Of a DNA stretch of 64,000 bases, positions 29,936-38,827 are shown piece after piece; position 1 is the first letter of the stretch; every line of letters starts with the position of its first letter. Made by a program: the position numbers and the translations under genes. The notes beneath the pieces are model-generated. The model ran no database searches and had not been told where the DNA came from. It worked only from the letters and a program-made list of their open reading frames with translations. Source of the stretch: Micromonospora sp. NBC_01699 (GTDB lineage: Bacteria > Actinomycetota > Actinomycetes > Mycobacteriales > Micromonosporaceae); contig NZ_CP109199.1 of assembly GCF_036250065.1 (NCBI RefSeq), positions 7,066,001 to 7,130,000 of the forward strand. Direction: 5' to 3'.

Positions 29936-32900
29936 TCAAGCCACCGGCAGTTCGGTGATCAGCGCCGCCAGACCGTCGGCGTCGAGCAGGTCGACCGGGC
30001 GCACGGTGACCCCCTCGCGTACGTAGTGGAAGGCGGCCCGGACCTGCTCCAACGGCACGCCGGCCAACTCCGCCCAGGCCAGCCGGTACGCGGCCAGCTG
30101 CACCGCCGCCGCATCCGCCGCCGGCCCCTCGGGGACCCGCCCGGTCTTCCAGTCGATCACGTCGAACCGGCTGCCGGGCCCGCTGAACACCGCGTCCATC
30201 CGCCCCCGGACCACCACCCCGGCGACCACTGTGGCAAATGGCACCTCCACCTCGGTCGGCACCCGGTCGGCCCACTCGCTGGCCAGGAACCGCTGCTGCA
30301 ACTCGACCAGCGCCTCGTCCGGGGCGGCGTCCTCGTCGGCCGCTCCGGGCAGCTCGTCGATGTCGAGCAGCCGGCCGGCCCCGAACCGCTGCTCCAGCCA
30401 GGCGTGGAAGGCGGTCCCCCGGCGGGCGTACGGGTCCGGCCGGGCCGGCATCGGCCGGCGCAGCGTACGGGCCAGCGTGTGCGGATCGCGACGCAACGCC
30501 ACCAGTTGCGATACGGAGAGGTGACCGGGGAGCGTTACCTCGATCGGCCCGACCCGCTGGGCCAGTTCGGCCCGCTCGGCGAGCAGCAGGTCCGCCTCCC
30601 GCCGCCACCGGTCGGGATCCGGATCGGCAACGGGATCACCATCCGGATCGGCGCCAACGTCGGCAGCCGGCTCGGCGGCCGGGCTGGCCGGCGACAGTGG
30701 AGCGGTGTCGGCGGCCATCTGCTGGCGGACCAGGGCCGCCGCGTCGGCCATCGCCGGCCGTCGACCGCCCAGCGGGTCGGCCGGCCACTCGGCCTTCAGC
30801 ACCACCTCGGTGGTCGGGTTGACCGCGTCACCGGCCGGCTCGGGCGCCCAGGCGTCGATCACGTAACCGTCGCCGGCCAGGCAGCGGTCGTACACCTCGC
30901 GCAGGAAGACCGACGGACCGCGAGCGAGCTTCGCCCCGTCTCCCCACCAGTAGCCGGAGCAGAGCAGCAGCCGCCGGGGTCGGGTGACCGCCACGTACGC
31001 GAGCCGGCGCTCCTCGCGTTCGTCGTGTGCCCGCCACCGTTCGGTGAAGGTGGTCAGCGCCTTCATCACGCCCTTCTGGTCGGCCACCTCGTCAAGGTCC
31101 AGCACCGGCAGCCCGTCGGCGTCACCGCGCAGCGGGAACGGCAGCACCCCCAGGCCGAGCAGGTAGTGGTCGGAGTTGCGGACCGGTCCGGGCCAGACGC
31201 CACGGGTCAGCCCGGCGACCGCGACCACGTCCCATTCGAGGCCCTTCGCGGCGTGCGCGGTGACGATCTGCACCGCGCCCTCCATCACCTCCAGCTCGCC
31301 CGGTGCCAGTCCCCGCTCCTCCTCCTCGGCGGCGGCGAGGAAGGCCAGGAAGCCGGAGAGGGAGGCGTTGGTCGAGTCACCGGAGAACCGGGCGGCGACG
31401 TCGCCGAGGGCGTCCAGGTGGCCGCGGGCCAGGCCGGCGTCGCCGCCCCGGCCGTCCGTACCGGCCCGGACGGCGACCTCCACCTCCAGGCCGATGGTCC
31501 GCTCCACGTCCGCGACCAGGTCGGGCAGCGACTGGTCGAGGCGGTGCCGGAGCAGGCCGAGTTCCAGGCCGTACGCGCGCAGCCGGGCATAGCCCTCGGC
31601 CGAGTACAACTGCGGCGGCCCGAGATCGGCCAGCGCCTCGACCAGGGTGGCGTCGTCCAGCCGGTCGGTGCTGATCTCGGGCTCGGCGTCGCCGTCGGCG
31701 CGCGGCAGTTCCCGCCGGGCGGTGGCGATGGCCCGGGAGCGTTTGTGCAACGCCACCAGGTCACGCGGGCCGATCCGCCACCGGGCGCCGGTGAGCAGCC
31801 GGAGCAGGGCGGCACCGTCGGTCGGGTCGGCGAGCACCCGCAGGGTGCAGACCACGTCGCGTACCTCGGGGGTGTCCAGCAGGCCGCCGAGGCCGACCAC
31901 CTCGACCGGCAGTCCCCGCTCGCGCAGGGCCGCCTCGATGGCCGGGATCTGGCTGCGTACCCGGACCAGCACGGCGCTGGTCGGCCGCCGGTCGACCGGG
32001 ATGTGCTCGGGCAGCGCCGACGGCATCCGGGCCGCCCCCCGCCAGGCGGCGAGCAGGCTGTCCGCGATCCAGTCGGCCTCTTCCTCGTACGTGGACAGCA
32101 GCGCGCAGTGCACGGTCCCGCCGGCGGCCCCGCGTGCCGTCCGGCCGGGGATCGGGTCCTTCACCCGCATCGCCGCGGCCAGCTCGCTCACCCGGGCACC
32201 GGCGGCCCGCAGTGGAACCGCGAGCCCGTTGGCCACGCCGAGGATCTCCGGCCGGTTCCGCCAACTCGTGGTGAGCGTCAGGGTACGGGCGGGGCGGCCA
32301 CCGGTGTGGTTGAACTCGGTCGGGAACCGGTCCAGGGTGCCGGCGCTCGCCCCGCGCCAGCCGTAGATGGACTGGCACGGGTCGCCGACGGCGGTGACCG
32401 GGTGCCCGCCGCCGTAGAGCGCCCGCAGCAGCACCACCTGGGCGTGGCTGGTGTCCTGGTACTCGTCGAGCAGCACCACCCGGAAACGCTCGCGTTCGAT
32501 CGCGCCGACCTCCGGGTGGTCCCGGGCCACCCGGGCCGCTCGGGCCATCTGGTCGCCGAAGTCCATCGCCTCGAAGTCGTCCTTGCGCTGGTCGTACGCG
32601 CGGACCAGGGGCATCAGCTTGAGCCGGATCTGCTGGATGGTGAGCGCCTTGCGGACGTCGGCGTAGATCCTGCCCGGCTGGGCGCTGACCTCGGCGTAGA
32701 ACCTGCCCGTCCAGGCGGCGAGCTCGTCCGGGGTGACCAGGTGCTCGGCCAGTTCACCGGCGAGGGCGAGCACCGCGTCGGTGATGGTGCTCGGCATCCG
32801 GTCGACGTCGGACATGTCGCCGTCGTAGGTGCGGACCAGCAGGTCGGCGAGCTGCCACCGGGAGGCTTCGGTGAGCAGCCGGGTGGACGGCTCGTACCCG

Positions 32901-33349
32901 GCCCGCAGCCCGTGCTCGGTGACGATCCGGGCCGCGTACGAGTGGTACGTGGCCACCGTCGGCTCGCCACCGAGCGGGTCGCCGTCGGGGTCCCGACCGT
33001 CCCGCCCGAGCCTGCGCACCAACTGGTCGAGCCGGGTACGGATCCGGTGCGCGAGTTCACCGGCCGCCTTACGGGTGAAGGTGAGCCCGAGCACCTGCTC
33101 GGGTCGGGCGTACCCGTTGGCCACCAGCCAGACCACCCGGGCGGCCATCGTCTCGGTCTTGCCCGAGCCGGCCCCGGCGACGACCAGCAACGGTTCGACG
33201 GGCGCGGCGATGATCGCCGCCTGTTCCCGGGTCGGTGCGTGCTCCATCCGGAGCAGCTTGGCCAGCTCGAACGGGGTGTAGCGCGGGCCGGCGTCGGCTG
33301 CCCGCGTCGGCGGCGGTGCCGGCGCGGCGAACAGCGACGACTGGCTCAA
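29936..33349 (-). CDS. adnB: AdnB subunit of the AdnAB helicase-nuclease, 1137 aa
   Basis: This is a UvrD-type helicase fused to a RecB-like nuclease, equivalent to Rv3201c. Helicase motifs: GAGSGKTETMAARVVWL (about residues 60-76), TFTRKAAGELAHRI, VVLLDEYQDTSHAQ, VGDPCQSIYGWRGA, VTAHAAKGLEWDVVAVAG and RRLAYVAVTRPRR. The C-terminal nuclease carries RFDVIDWKTGRVPEG and VQLAAYRLAWAEL. An acidic Pro/Asp linker (about 925-950) separates the two. AdnAB resects double-strand breaks in actinobacteria. The TTG start at 33349 overlaps the adnA stop (TTGA), with GGAGAGCAGGA upstream, so the two are translationally coupled. The open frame runs further upstream, but that part is an adnA shadow. Confidence 0.93.
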   Translation of the reverse strand: MSQSSLFAAPAPPPTRAADAGPRYTPFELAKLLRMEHAPTREQAAIIAAPVEPLLVVAGAGSGKTETMAARVVWLVANGYARPEQVLGLTFTRKAAGELAHRIRTRLDQLVRRLGRDGRDPDGDPLGGEPTVATYHSYAARIVTEHGLRAGYEPSTRLLTEASRWQLADLLVRTYDGDMSDVDRMPSTITDAVLALAGELAEHLVTPDELAAWTGRFYAEVSAQPGRIYADVRKALTIQQIRLKLMPLVRAYDQRKDDFEAMDFGDQMARAARVARDHPEVGAIERERFRVVLLDEYQDTSHAQVVLLRALYGGGHPVTAVGDPCQSIYGWRGASAGTLDRFPTEFNHTGGRPARTLTLTTSWRNRPEILGVANGLAVPLRAAGARVSELAAAMRVKDPIPGRTARGAAGGTVHCALLSTYEEEADWIADSLLAAWRGAARMPSALPEHIPVDRRPTSAVLVRVRSQIPAIEAALRERGLPVEVVGLGGLLDTPEVRDVVCTLRVLADPTDGAALLRLLTGARWRIGPRDLVALHKRSRAIATARRELPRADGDAEPEISTDRLDDATLVEALADLGPPQLYSAEGYARLRAYGLELGLLRHRLDQSLPDLVADVERTIGLEVEVAVRAGTDGRGGDAGLARGHLDALGDVAARFSGDSTNASLSGFLAFLAAAEEEERGLAPGELEVMEGAVQIVTAHAAKGLEWDVVAVAGLTRGVWPGPVRNSDHYLLGLGVLPFPLRGDADGLPVLDLDEVADQKGVMKALTTFTERWRAHDEREERRLAYVAVTRPRRLLLCSGYWWGDGAKLARGPSVFLREVYDRCLAGDGYVIDAWAPEPAGDAVNPTTEVVLKAEWPADPLGGRRPAMADAAALVRQQMAADTAPLSPASPAAEPAADVGADPDGDPVADPDPDRWRREADLLLAERAELAQRVGPIEVTLPGHLSVSQLVALRRDPHTLARTLRRPMPARPDPYARRGTAFHAWLEQRFGAGRLLDIDELPGAADEDAAPDEALVELQQRFLASEWADRVPTEVEVPFATVVAGVVVRGRMDAVFSGPGSRFDVIDWKTGRVPEGPAADAAAVQLAAYRLAWAELAGVPLEQVRAAFHYVREGVTVRPVDLLDADGLAALITELPVA

Positions 33350-36300
33350 TCCTGCTCTCCACGCTGGGTCGGCGGCGTCATCCCCGGCCGCCGGGCGGGC
33401 GGTTCGACCACCTGGCGGCCCTTGCCGGAGACCGGGCAGCTGGTCCGGACCGGGCAGACCCGGCACTTGCTGTTGGCGACCGCGGCGAAGGTCGAAGCGG
33501 CCATCGTATCGGCGGTGCGTCGGACCATCGCCCGCGCCCAGCCGGCCTCGTCGGCCGACCCGACCGGAGCCTGGCCCTGTTCCTTGGCGTCCTTGGTGCC
33601 GGTGCCGAGCTGCACCAGGGCCGCTCCGCCGGAGGAGTCGCCGAACTCGGCGAACGCGCCCGCCTCGACCGCCGCCTGGTACGCGCCGAGCTGCGGGTGT
33701 TCGGCCAGCTCGGTGCCGGTGACCGCGGTGGACTTGCCGGTCTTGAGGTCGATCACCACCAGCCGGCCGTCGGCGTCGACCTCCAGCCGGTCCACCCGCC
33801 CGGTCAGCTCGATCGGCCGGACGGGGTCGTCCAGCCGGACCGCGAACTCGTGCTCGATGGCGAGCAGCCGACGCGGGTTGCTGGCCAGCCAGCGGAGCAG
33901 CTTGTCGACCATCGCCTCGGCCCGCTGCTGCTCCGGACCGGCCATCCACTGCGCGGCCAGGTCGATCACGTCGAACCGGGCGGTGACGTACTCGATGAGT
34001 TGGGAGCGGTCGGCGCTGGCGTCCTCGGCCAGCATGGCGGCGGCGTGCACCAGGTTGCCCACGCCCTGCGCACCGCTGGCCGGGGCCGCGCCGCCGTGCC
34101 GTTCCAGCAGCCAGCGCAGGCTGCACCGGAGCGCACTTTCCATGGTGGACGGGGTGACCCGGACCGGTTCGCCCTCGTCGACCAGCGGCCGGTCGTCGGA
34201 GAGCGCCCGCAGGCCCCACCAGTCGTCCGGGTGGGCGCCGGGCACACCGGCTACGGCGAGCCGGGCGAGCTGGGCCGCAGCCGCCTGCCGCCGCTGGTCG
34301 GACGCGGCCGGGTCGACCACCACCGTACGCAGCTCCGCCACGAGCGCCGGCAGCGTGAGCGCCCTCGGTGCCCGCTCCACCGGCAACTCCCCCGGCTCCT
34401 CCCCCGCCTGCGATGCCTCCGCCTGCGATGCCTCCGCTGCCTTTGCTACCGCCGCCGGTTGCGGCACCACCGGTTGCGGCACTGCCGTCGCCTGCGGAGC
34501 GGGGCCGTTCGAGCCCTGCGGAACCGGGCCGTTCGAGCCCTGCGGAACCGGGCCGTTCGAGCCCTGCGGAACCGGGCCGTTCGAGCCCTGCGGAGCGGGG
34601 CCCGGCGGGCCGTCCGGGGCGGGCGACGGGGAAGGATCCGGGGCGGACGAACCGACCGGGCGGGAGCCGGGGTCGGCCGGAGGGGCCAGCTCGTAGAGGA
34701 ACCGACTCGGCTGCTCCTCGTGGTCCATCCCGCCGACCGCCGCCGAGGCGACCGCGCTGACCAGCAGCCGGCGCCGGGCCCGGGTGACCGCCACGTAGAA
34801 CAGTCGGCGCTCCTCGTCCAGCAACGCCGAGGTCTGCCCGACCAGGCTGGCCGCCAGCCCGGTGCCGTCGGACCGGCCGGCGAGCACCTCGACCAGCCGC
34901 TCCGAGCCGAGCAGGCTGCCGCGCAGCCGCAGGTCCGGCCAGGTCCCCTCCTGTACGCCGGCCACCGCGACCAGGTCCCATTCGAGTCCCTTGGCCGCGT
35001 GTGCGGTCAGCAGCCGGACCGCCTCGCCGGGATCGGCGCTCGGCGCCAGGGTGTCGGCCGGCAACTGCTGACCCAGCACGTGGTCGAGGAACACCTCGGT
35101 ACGGGCACCCGGCAGCCGGTCGACAAACCGGGCGGCGGCGTCGAAGAGCACCACTATCGCGTCCAGGTCCCGGTCGGCGGCGGCAGCCCGCCAGCGGGGC
35201 GCGTTCTCGCCCTCGCCGGTGGCGGTCCGGCCCCGGCCGATCGCGCCCGACCAGCGTTCCGCCAGCCCGCTGTCCTGCCAGATCGCCCAGAGCACCTGTT
35301 CGGCGGTGGCGCCGGGGGCGGCCGCGGCCGTTCGAGCGGTGGCGAGCAGCCCGGCGACCGTCTGGGCCGGTGCCGCCCAGCGTCGTTCGATCGCGGCCAG
35401 TTCGGCCGGGTCGCGCAGCGCCTCGACCAGCAGTTCCCCCGAGGGTCGGCGGTCACCGGCGGCCAGCGCGAGTGCGCGCAGGCCCTGCCGCAGCCGCCGT
35501 TGCGCCAGCGGGTCGGCCCCGCCGAGCGGCGAGTGCAGCAGCGCGACCGCCGCCTCCTCGTCCAGCCGGCTCGGCTCCAGCGCGCAGCGCAGCAGCAGCA
35601 ACAGCGGCGCCACCGCCGGTTGCAGGTGCAGCGGCAGATCCTCGGCGTGTACGACGGTCGGCACCCCGGCGGCCTGGAGCGCCCGCTGGAGCGAGGGCAG
35701 TTGCCGGGGCGCCGAGCGGACCAGCACCGCCATCCGGGACCAGGGCATCCCGTCGATCAGGTGGGCGGCGCGCAGCGCGTGTGCCAGGTACGCCGCCTCG
35801 CCGGTTGCGGAACGGAACGTACGGACCTCGACGGTGCCGGGGTCGGTGTCCGGTAGTGGTGCCAGTTGCCGGTGCGCGATCGGTCCGCGCAGCCGGCGGG
35901 ACACCCGGGCGGCGGCACCGAGCAGACCGGCACCGCCCCGGTAACCGGTGCCCAGCAGGACGGTTCGGGCCGGCGCGCCGGAGGCGGTACGGAACCGGTG
36001 TGGGAAGGCGGCGACGCCGGCCGGGTCGGCACCCCGGAACGCGTACGTGGAGGAGTCCGGGTCGGCGAACGCAACCAGTGGCTTGCCACCTCCCGCCACC
36101 AGGTTCAGCAGTTCGAGCTGGGCCGGGTCGGTGTCGGCGAGTTCGTCGACGTAGACGTACGTCAACCGGCGGCGCTCGGCGGCCAGCAGTTCGGGGTCGT
36201 CGGCGAGCAGTCCGCTGGCGGCTCGGACCAGTTCCGCCGGGTCGTACGCGATCGAGCCCCGGCCGGTCGCGTCGCGCAGCGCCAGTACGGCCACGTACTC

Positions 36301-36948
36301 GCGCAGGAAGCGGGCGGCGGCGGGCCAGTCGGCCCGGCCCAGGCGCTCGCCGAGCCGGGCCAACTCGACCGGTCCGACCCCGCGTTCGGCGGCGCGTTGC
36401 ATCAGGTCACGGAGCTGGCCGGCGAAGGCCCTGGTGCGCAGCGCCGGCCGGAGCTGTTCGGGCCAGCCGATCCGGTCGGCCGGTGCGTCCGGGTCGGCCG
36501 GGCTCTGCTCGCCGACCACGTCGAGCAGCTCACGGATGATCAGGTCCTGCTCGGGTCCGGTGAGCAGTCGGGGTGACGGCTCGCCGCGTTCGGCCGCGGC
36601 CCGGCGCAGCAGGCCGAAGGCGTAACCGGGGAAGGTGCGTACCAGGGGTTCGTGCATGACGCGGGCGCCGATGCCGGTGACCCGGGCCTCGATCCGGTGG
36701 CGCAGCGCGGTGGCGGCCCGCCGGCCGAAGGTCAGCACCAGGATCCGTTCCGGGTCGACCCCCTCGGCCACCCGCGCGGCCACCGCCTCGACCACGGTGC
36801 CGGTCTTACCGGTGCCCGGCCCGCCGAGTACGAGCAGCGGCCCGTCGACGTGCTCGACCACCTGCTGTTGCCGGGGGTCGGCAATCCGCGCCGGCACGGC
36901 CTCGGCCGGCCGGCGAACCAGCTGGTACGCCTGCACGCCGCCCATCAC
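33346..36948 (-). CDS. adnA: AdnA subunit of the AdnAB helicase-nuclease, 1200 aa
   Basis: Equivalent to Rv3202c. The N-terminal Walker A is LVLGGPGTGKTGTVVEAV (about residues 40-57), followed by TFGRRAATALRHRI, YVYVDELADTDPAQ, TAHAAKGLEWDLVAVAG and LFYVAVTRARR. The C-terminal RecB-like nuclease has VVIDLKTGKST and LGAYQAAVEAG. Four cysteines (LRCSLRWL and CRVCPVRTSC near the end) form the Fe-S clamp typical of AddB/AdnA nucleases. Between the helicase and nuclease parts lies a Pro/Gly/Ala linker with four 8-residue repeats (PQGSNGPV) encoded by 24-bp DNA repeats. The start is GTG 36948 or the next ATG. It is the first gene of the adnAB operon. Confidence 0.93.
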   Translation of the reverse strand: MMGGVQAYQLVRRPAEAVPARIADPRQQQVVEHVDGPLLVLGGPGTGKTGTVVEAVAARVAEGVDPERILVLTFGRRAATALRHRIEARVTGIGARVMHEPLVRTFPGYAFGLLRRAAAERGEPSPRLLTGPEQDLIIRELLDVVGEQSPADPDAPADRIGWPEQLRPALRTRAFAGQLRDLMQRAAERGVGPVELARLGERLGRADWPAAARFLREYVAVLALRDATGRGSIAYDPAELVRAASGLLADDPELLAAERRRLTYVYVDELADTDPAQLELLNLVAGGGKPLVAFADPDSSTYAFRGADPAGVAAFPHRFRTASGAPARTVLLGTGYRGGAGLLGAAARVSRRLRGPIAHRQLAPLPDTDPGTVEVRTFRSATGEAAYLAHALRAAHLIDGMPWSRMAVLVRSAPRQLPSLQRALQAAGVPTVVHAEDLPLHLQPAVAPLLLLLRCALEPSRLDEEAAVALLHSPLGGADPLAQRRLRQGLRALALAAGDRRPSGELLVEALRDPAELAAIERRWAAPAQTVAGLLATARTAAAAPGATAEQVLWAIWQDSGLAERWSGAIGRGRTATGEGENAPRWRAAAADRDLDAIVVLFDAAARFVDRLPGARTEVFLDHVLGQQLPADTLAPSADPGEAVRLLTAHAAKGLEWDLVAVAGVQEGTWPDLRLRGSLLGSERLVEVLAGRSDGTGLAASLVGQTSALLDEERRLFYVAVTRARRRLLVSAVASAAVGGMDHEEQPSRFLYELAPPADPGSRPVGSSAPDPSPSPAPDGPPGPAPQGSNGPVPQGSNGPVPQGSNGPVPQGSNGPAPQATAVPQPVVPQPAAVAKAAEASQAEASQAGEEPGELPVERAPRALTLPALVAELRTVVVDPAASDQRRQAAAAQLARLAVAGVPGAHPDDWWGLRALSDDRPLVDEGEPVRVTPSTMESALRCSLRWLLERHGGAAPASGAQGVGNLVHAAAMLAEDASADRSQLIEYVTARFDVIDLAAQWMAGPEQQRAEAMVDKLLRWLASNPRRLLAIEHEFAVRLDDPVRPIELTGRVDRLEVDADGRLVVIDLKTGKSTAVTGTELAEHPQLGAYQAAVEAGAFAEFGDSSGGAALVQLGTGTKDAKEQGQAPVGSADEAGWARAMVRRTADTMAASTFAAVANSKCRVCPVRTSCPVSGKGRQVVEPPARRPGMTPPTQRGEQD
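34503..34598. repeat. 24-bp in-frame tandem repeats in adnA
   Basis: Three perfect units (34503, 34527, 34551; GGCCGTTCGAGCCC...) and a fourth slightly diverged one (34575-34598) encode PQGSNGPV repeats in the AdnA interdomain linker. The number of copies is likely to vary between strains. Confidence 0.9.
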
Positions 36949-37032
36949 ACCATGCCGCCCCGACGCTCGTGGGTAGGCAGGGGCTGCCTGTTGCCGTCGG
37001 CCGACCCGATCGGGTCACCGGGCGGTTGCGCC

Positions 37033-37578
37033 TCAGTTGAGGCGGGCTTCGATGGCGTCCAGCGCGGCGCCCACCGAGTCGACCACTACCAGCAGGTTCA
37101 TCGCCCGCTGGTGGGCGAAGCGGCTGGGGGCGAGTCCGTACAGCCAGTCGAGCAGGCCGGTGTAGAAGCCGTCCTGGTCGAGCAGCACCACCGGCTTGTG
37201 GTGCATGGCCAGCGTGGCCATGGTCCAGACCTCGAAGAGTTCGTCGAGGGTGCCGAGCCCGCCGGGCAGGGTGAGAAACGCGTCCGACTTGTCGATCATC
37301 GCGATCTTGCGGCTGGCCATGCCGTCGGTGATCACCAACTCGTCGGCGTTGCGGTCGGCGACCTCCAGGTCGACCAGCGCCTGCGGGATGATGCCGAGGG
37401 TGTGCCCACCGGCGGCGCGGGCGCCGTCGGCGAGCGCCCCCATCATGCCGACGCAGCCGCCGCCGGAGACCAGGGTGTGGCCACGTCGGGCGAGTTCAAC
37501 ACCGGTCTCGGTGGCGAGGTCGAGCCAGCGCTGGTCGAGCGTACGGGAGGAGGCGCAGAAAACGCAGATGGCGGCCAT
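37033..37578 (-). CDS. LOG-family protein (TIGR00730 type), 181 aa
   Basis: The LOG/lysine-decarboxylase-like signature PGGLGTLDELFEVWTMATLAMHHKPVVLL (about residues 95-123) is complete, with the partner motif GGGCVGMMGALADGA. Characterised members release cytokinin-type bases from nucleoside 5'-monophosphates; bacterial members may do the same with AMP or other nucleotides, despite frequent annotation as lysine decarboxylases. ATG 37578 with GAAGGGTGAG upstream is preferred over a GTG five codons earlier that overlaps the upstream gene. It follows a second LOG gene with a 4-nt gap. Confidence 0.88.
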   Translation of the reverse strand: MAAICVFCASSRTLDQRWLDLATETGVELARRGHTLVSGGGCVGMMGALADGARAAGGHTLGIIPQALVDLEVADRNADELVITDGMASRKIAMIDKSDAFLTLPGGLGTLDELFEVWTMATLAMHHKPVVLLDQDGFYTGLLDWLYGLAPSRFAHQRAMNLLVVVDSVGAALDAIEARLN

Positions 37579-37582
37579 CGAC

Positions 37583-38428
37583 TCACCCTTCACGAGTGGT
37601 GGAAGCGGCCTGCTGGTCGGCCCCCGCCTGGGCGATGGCCGTCTCCTGGAGCGCTTCCTGTTCCGCGGCGAGCGCGGCGTCTGCGTCGATGATATGCCCG
37701 ACGGCGGTGGTCACATCATCGGTGACCAGTATCAATTCGAGATCGGCCGCACCGATCTTGCCGGTCGCGGCGAGGGTGTCCCGCAGCCAGGCGAGCAGCC
37801 CACTCCAGTACGCCTCGCCCATCAGTACGACCGGGAAGCGGGTGACCTTGCCGGTCTGGACCAGGGTCAGCGCCTCGAACAGTTCGTCCATGGTGCCGAA
37901 CCCGCCGGGCAGTACGACGAACGCCTGGGCGTACTTGACGAACATGGTCTTGCGGGCGAAGAAGTAGCGGAAGTCGATCGCCATGTCGACCCAGTCGTTG
38001 ATGCCCTGCTCGAACGGCAGTTCGATGCCGAGCCCGACGGAGAGACCACCGGCGTCGGTGGCGCCCCGGTTCGCCGCCTCCATCACGCCGGGGCCACCGC
38101 CGGTGATGACCGCGTACCCGGCGCGGGCCAGGGCGGCACCGAGTTCCTCGGCGAGCCGGCACTCGTCGCTGTCGGGCAGGCTGCGGGCCGAGCCGAAGAC
38201 GCTCACCGCGGGCGGCAGGTCGGCCAGGGTGTCGAAGCCCTCGACGAACTCGGAGAGGATCCGCAGCGCCCGCCAGGCGTCCTTGGTCTTCCAGTCGCCC
38301 CGGCTGCGCGAGTCGAGTAGGCGCTGGTCGGCCGTACTGAACGGGATGGCGTCGCGGCGCAGGGTGACCCCGCCGCCGTGCCGTTCCGGCCCCCGGACCC
38401 TGCCGGTGCGTCCCTTGCTGTGGCTCAT
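37583..38428 (-). CDS. LOG-family protein (TIGR00730 type), longer paralogue, 281 aa
   Basis: This is a second member of the LOG family, with PGGFGTMDELFEALTLVQTGKVTRFPVVLMG (about residues 170-200), GGGPGVMEAANRGA and a 70-residue N-terminal extension (RTGRVRGPERHGGGVTLRRDAIPF...). It is more similar to the COG1611 subgroup with long N-termini than to its neighbour, so the pair is probably not a recent duplication. Same catalytic expectation: phosphoribohydrolase acting on nucleoside monophosphates. The C-terminus is Ala/Gln-rich. It begins the two-gene unit; the start is ATG 38428. Confidence 0.88.
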   Translation of the reverse strand: MSHSKGRTGRVRGPERHGGGVTLRRDAIPFSTADQRLLDSRSRGDWKTKDAWRALRILSEFVEGFDTLADLPPAVSVFGSARSLPDSDECRLAEELGAALARAGYAVITGGGPGVMEAANRGATDAGGLSVGLGIELPFEQGINDWVDMAIDFRYFFARKTMFVKYAQAFVVLPGGFGTMDELFEALTLVQTGKVTRFPVVLMGEAYWSGLLAWLRDTLAATGKIGAADLELILVTDDVTTAVGHIIDADAALAAEQEALQETAIAQAGADQQAASTTREG

Positions 38429-38538
38429 GCGTCCACGGTAGTGGGACGGCCCGGCCGCGTCGGCAACTCACCCCGGCTGTCGGAAAAGTGCGCGCGCCGG
38501 GTGCAACCCGGCGGAGTCCGGATGCGTCTTACTATTCA

Positions 38539-38551
38539 CATACCGGGTATG
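38539..38551 (+). promoter_or_regulatory. CATACCGGGTATG palindrome
   Basis: CATACC-G-GGTATG lies 48 nt before the GTG of the small gene at 38599 and just downstream of TACTAT (38530-38535), a possible -10. The same 13-mer occurs upstream of the subtilase gene at 44478-44490. Confidence 0.55.
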
Positions 38552-38598
38552 CACGGGGTCCGGCAGCGCCGCCGGACACCTTTGGGGGGAGGCGCACC

Positions 38599-38781
38599 GT
38601 GATCAACAACAACGAGATCATCCGGCTCCGGCGACAGATGCACCAGCGAATCCGTGCCGTGGTGGCCGAACGCCGCGTGGCCCGCCAGCAGGATCCGGCC
38701 GACGACACGGGGTTCGACCATTCGACCGTGGCGGCGGAAACACCCGGCGGTGCCGGCGACGGTTCGCTGATCGGCGGTTAG
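38599..38781 (+). CDS. hypothetical small protein, 60 aa
   Basis: GTG at 38599 follows GGGGGGAGG by 6 nt, a very strong binding site. The N-terminal half is a charged helix with basic repeats (IIRLRRQMHQRIRAVVAERRVARQQ); the C-terminal half is Asp/Gly/Ala-rich and probably unstructured. No membrane segment or cysteine is seen, and no family is recognised. It is monocistronic, ends at a GC-rich hairpin and converges on dapE. Its promoter carries a 13-bp palindrome also found before the secreted subtilase gene, so the two may belong to one regulon. Confidence 0.7.
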   Translation: MINNNEIIRLRRQMHQRIRAVVAERRVARQQDPADDTGFDHSTVAAETPGGAGDGSLIGG

Positions 38782-38784
38782 GCC

Positions 38785-38808
38785 GGCCGGGCCCGGACCG
38801 GCCCGGCC
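38785..38808. terminator. hairpin after the 60-aa gene
   Basis: GGCCGGGCC (38785-38793) pairs with 38800-38808 across a 6-nt loop, four bases after the stop codon and between convergent genes. There is no T-run. Confidence 0.5.
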
Positions 38809-38827
38809 AGCCCGCCGATCCGCCCGA

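Noticed and set aside
30026-34696. A 1556-codon open frame on the plus strand opposite adnB and adnA
   Set aside because: It is a shadow of strongly coding minus-strand genes in very GC-rich DNA; its translation is Arg/Gly/Pro/Val-rich with no recognisable domain.
29936-34981. AdnB extended to 1681 aa from a start at 34981
   Set aside because: The first 544 residues are low-complexity and overlap the AdnA nuclease coding region. A TTG with a good binding site overlapping the adnA stop gives the expected AdnB start.
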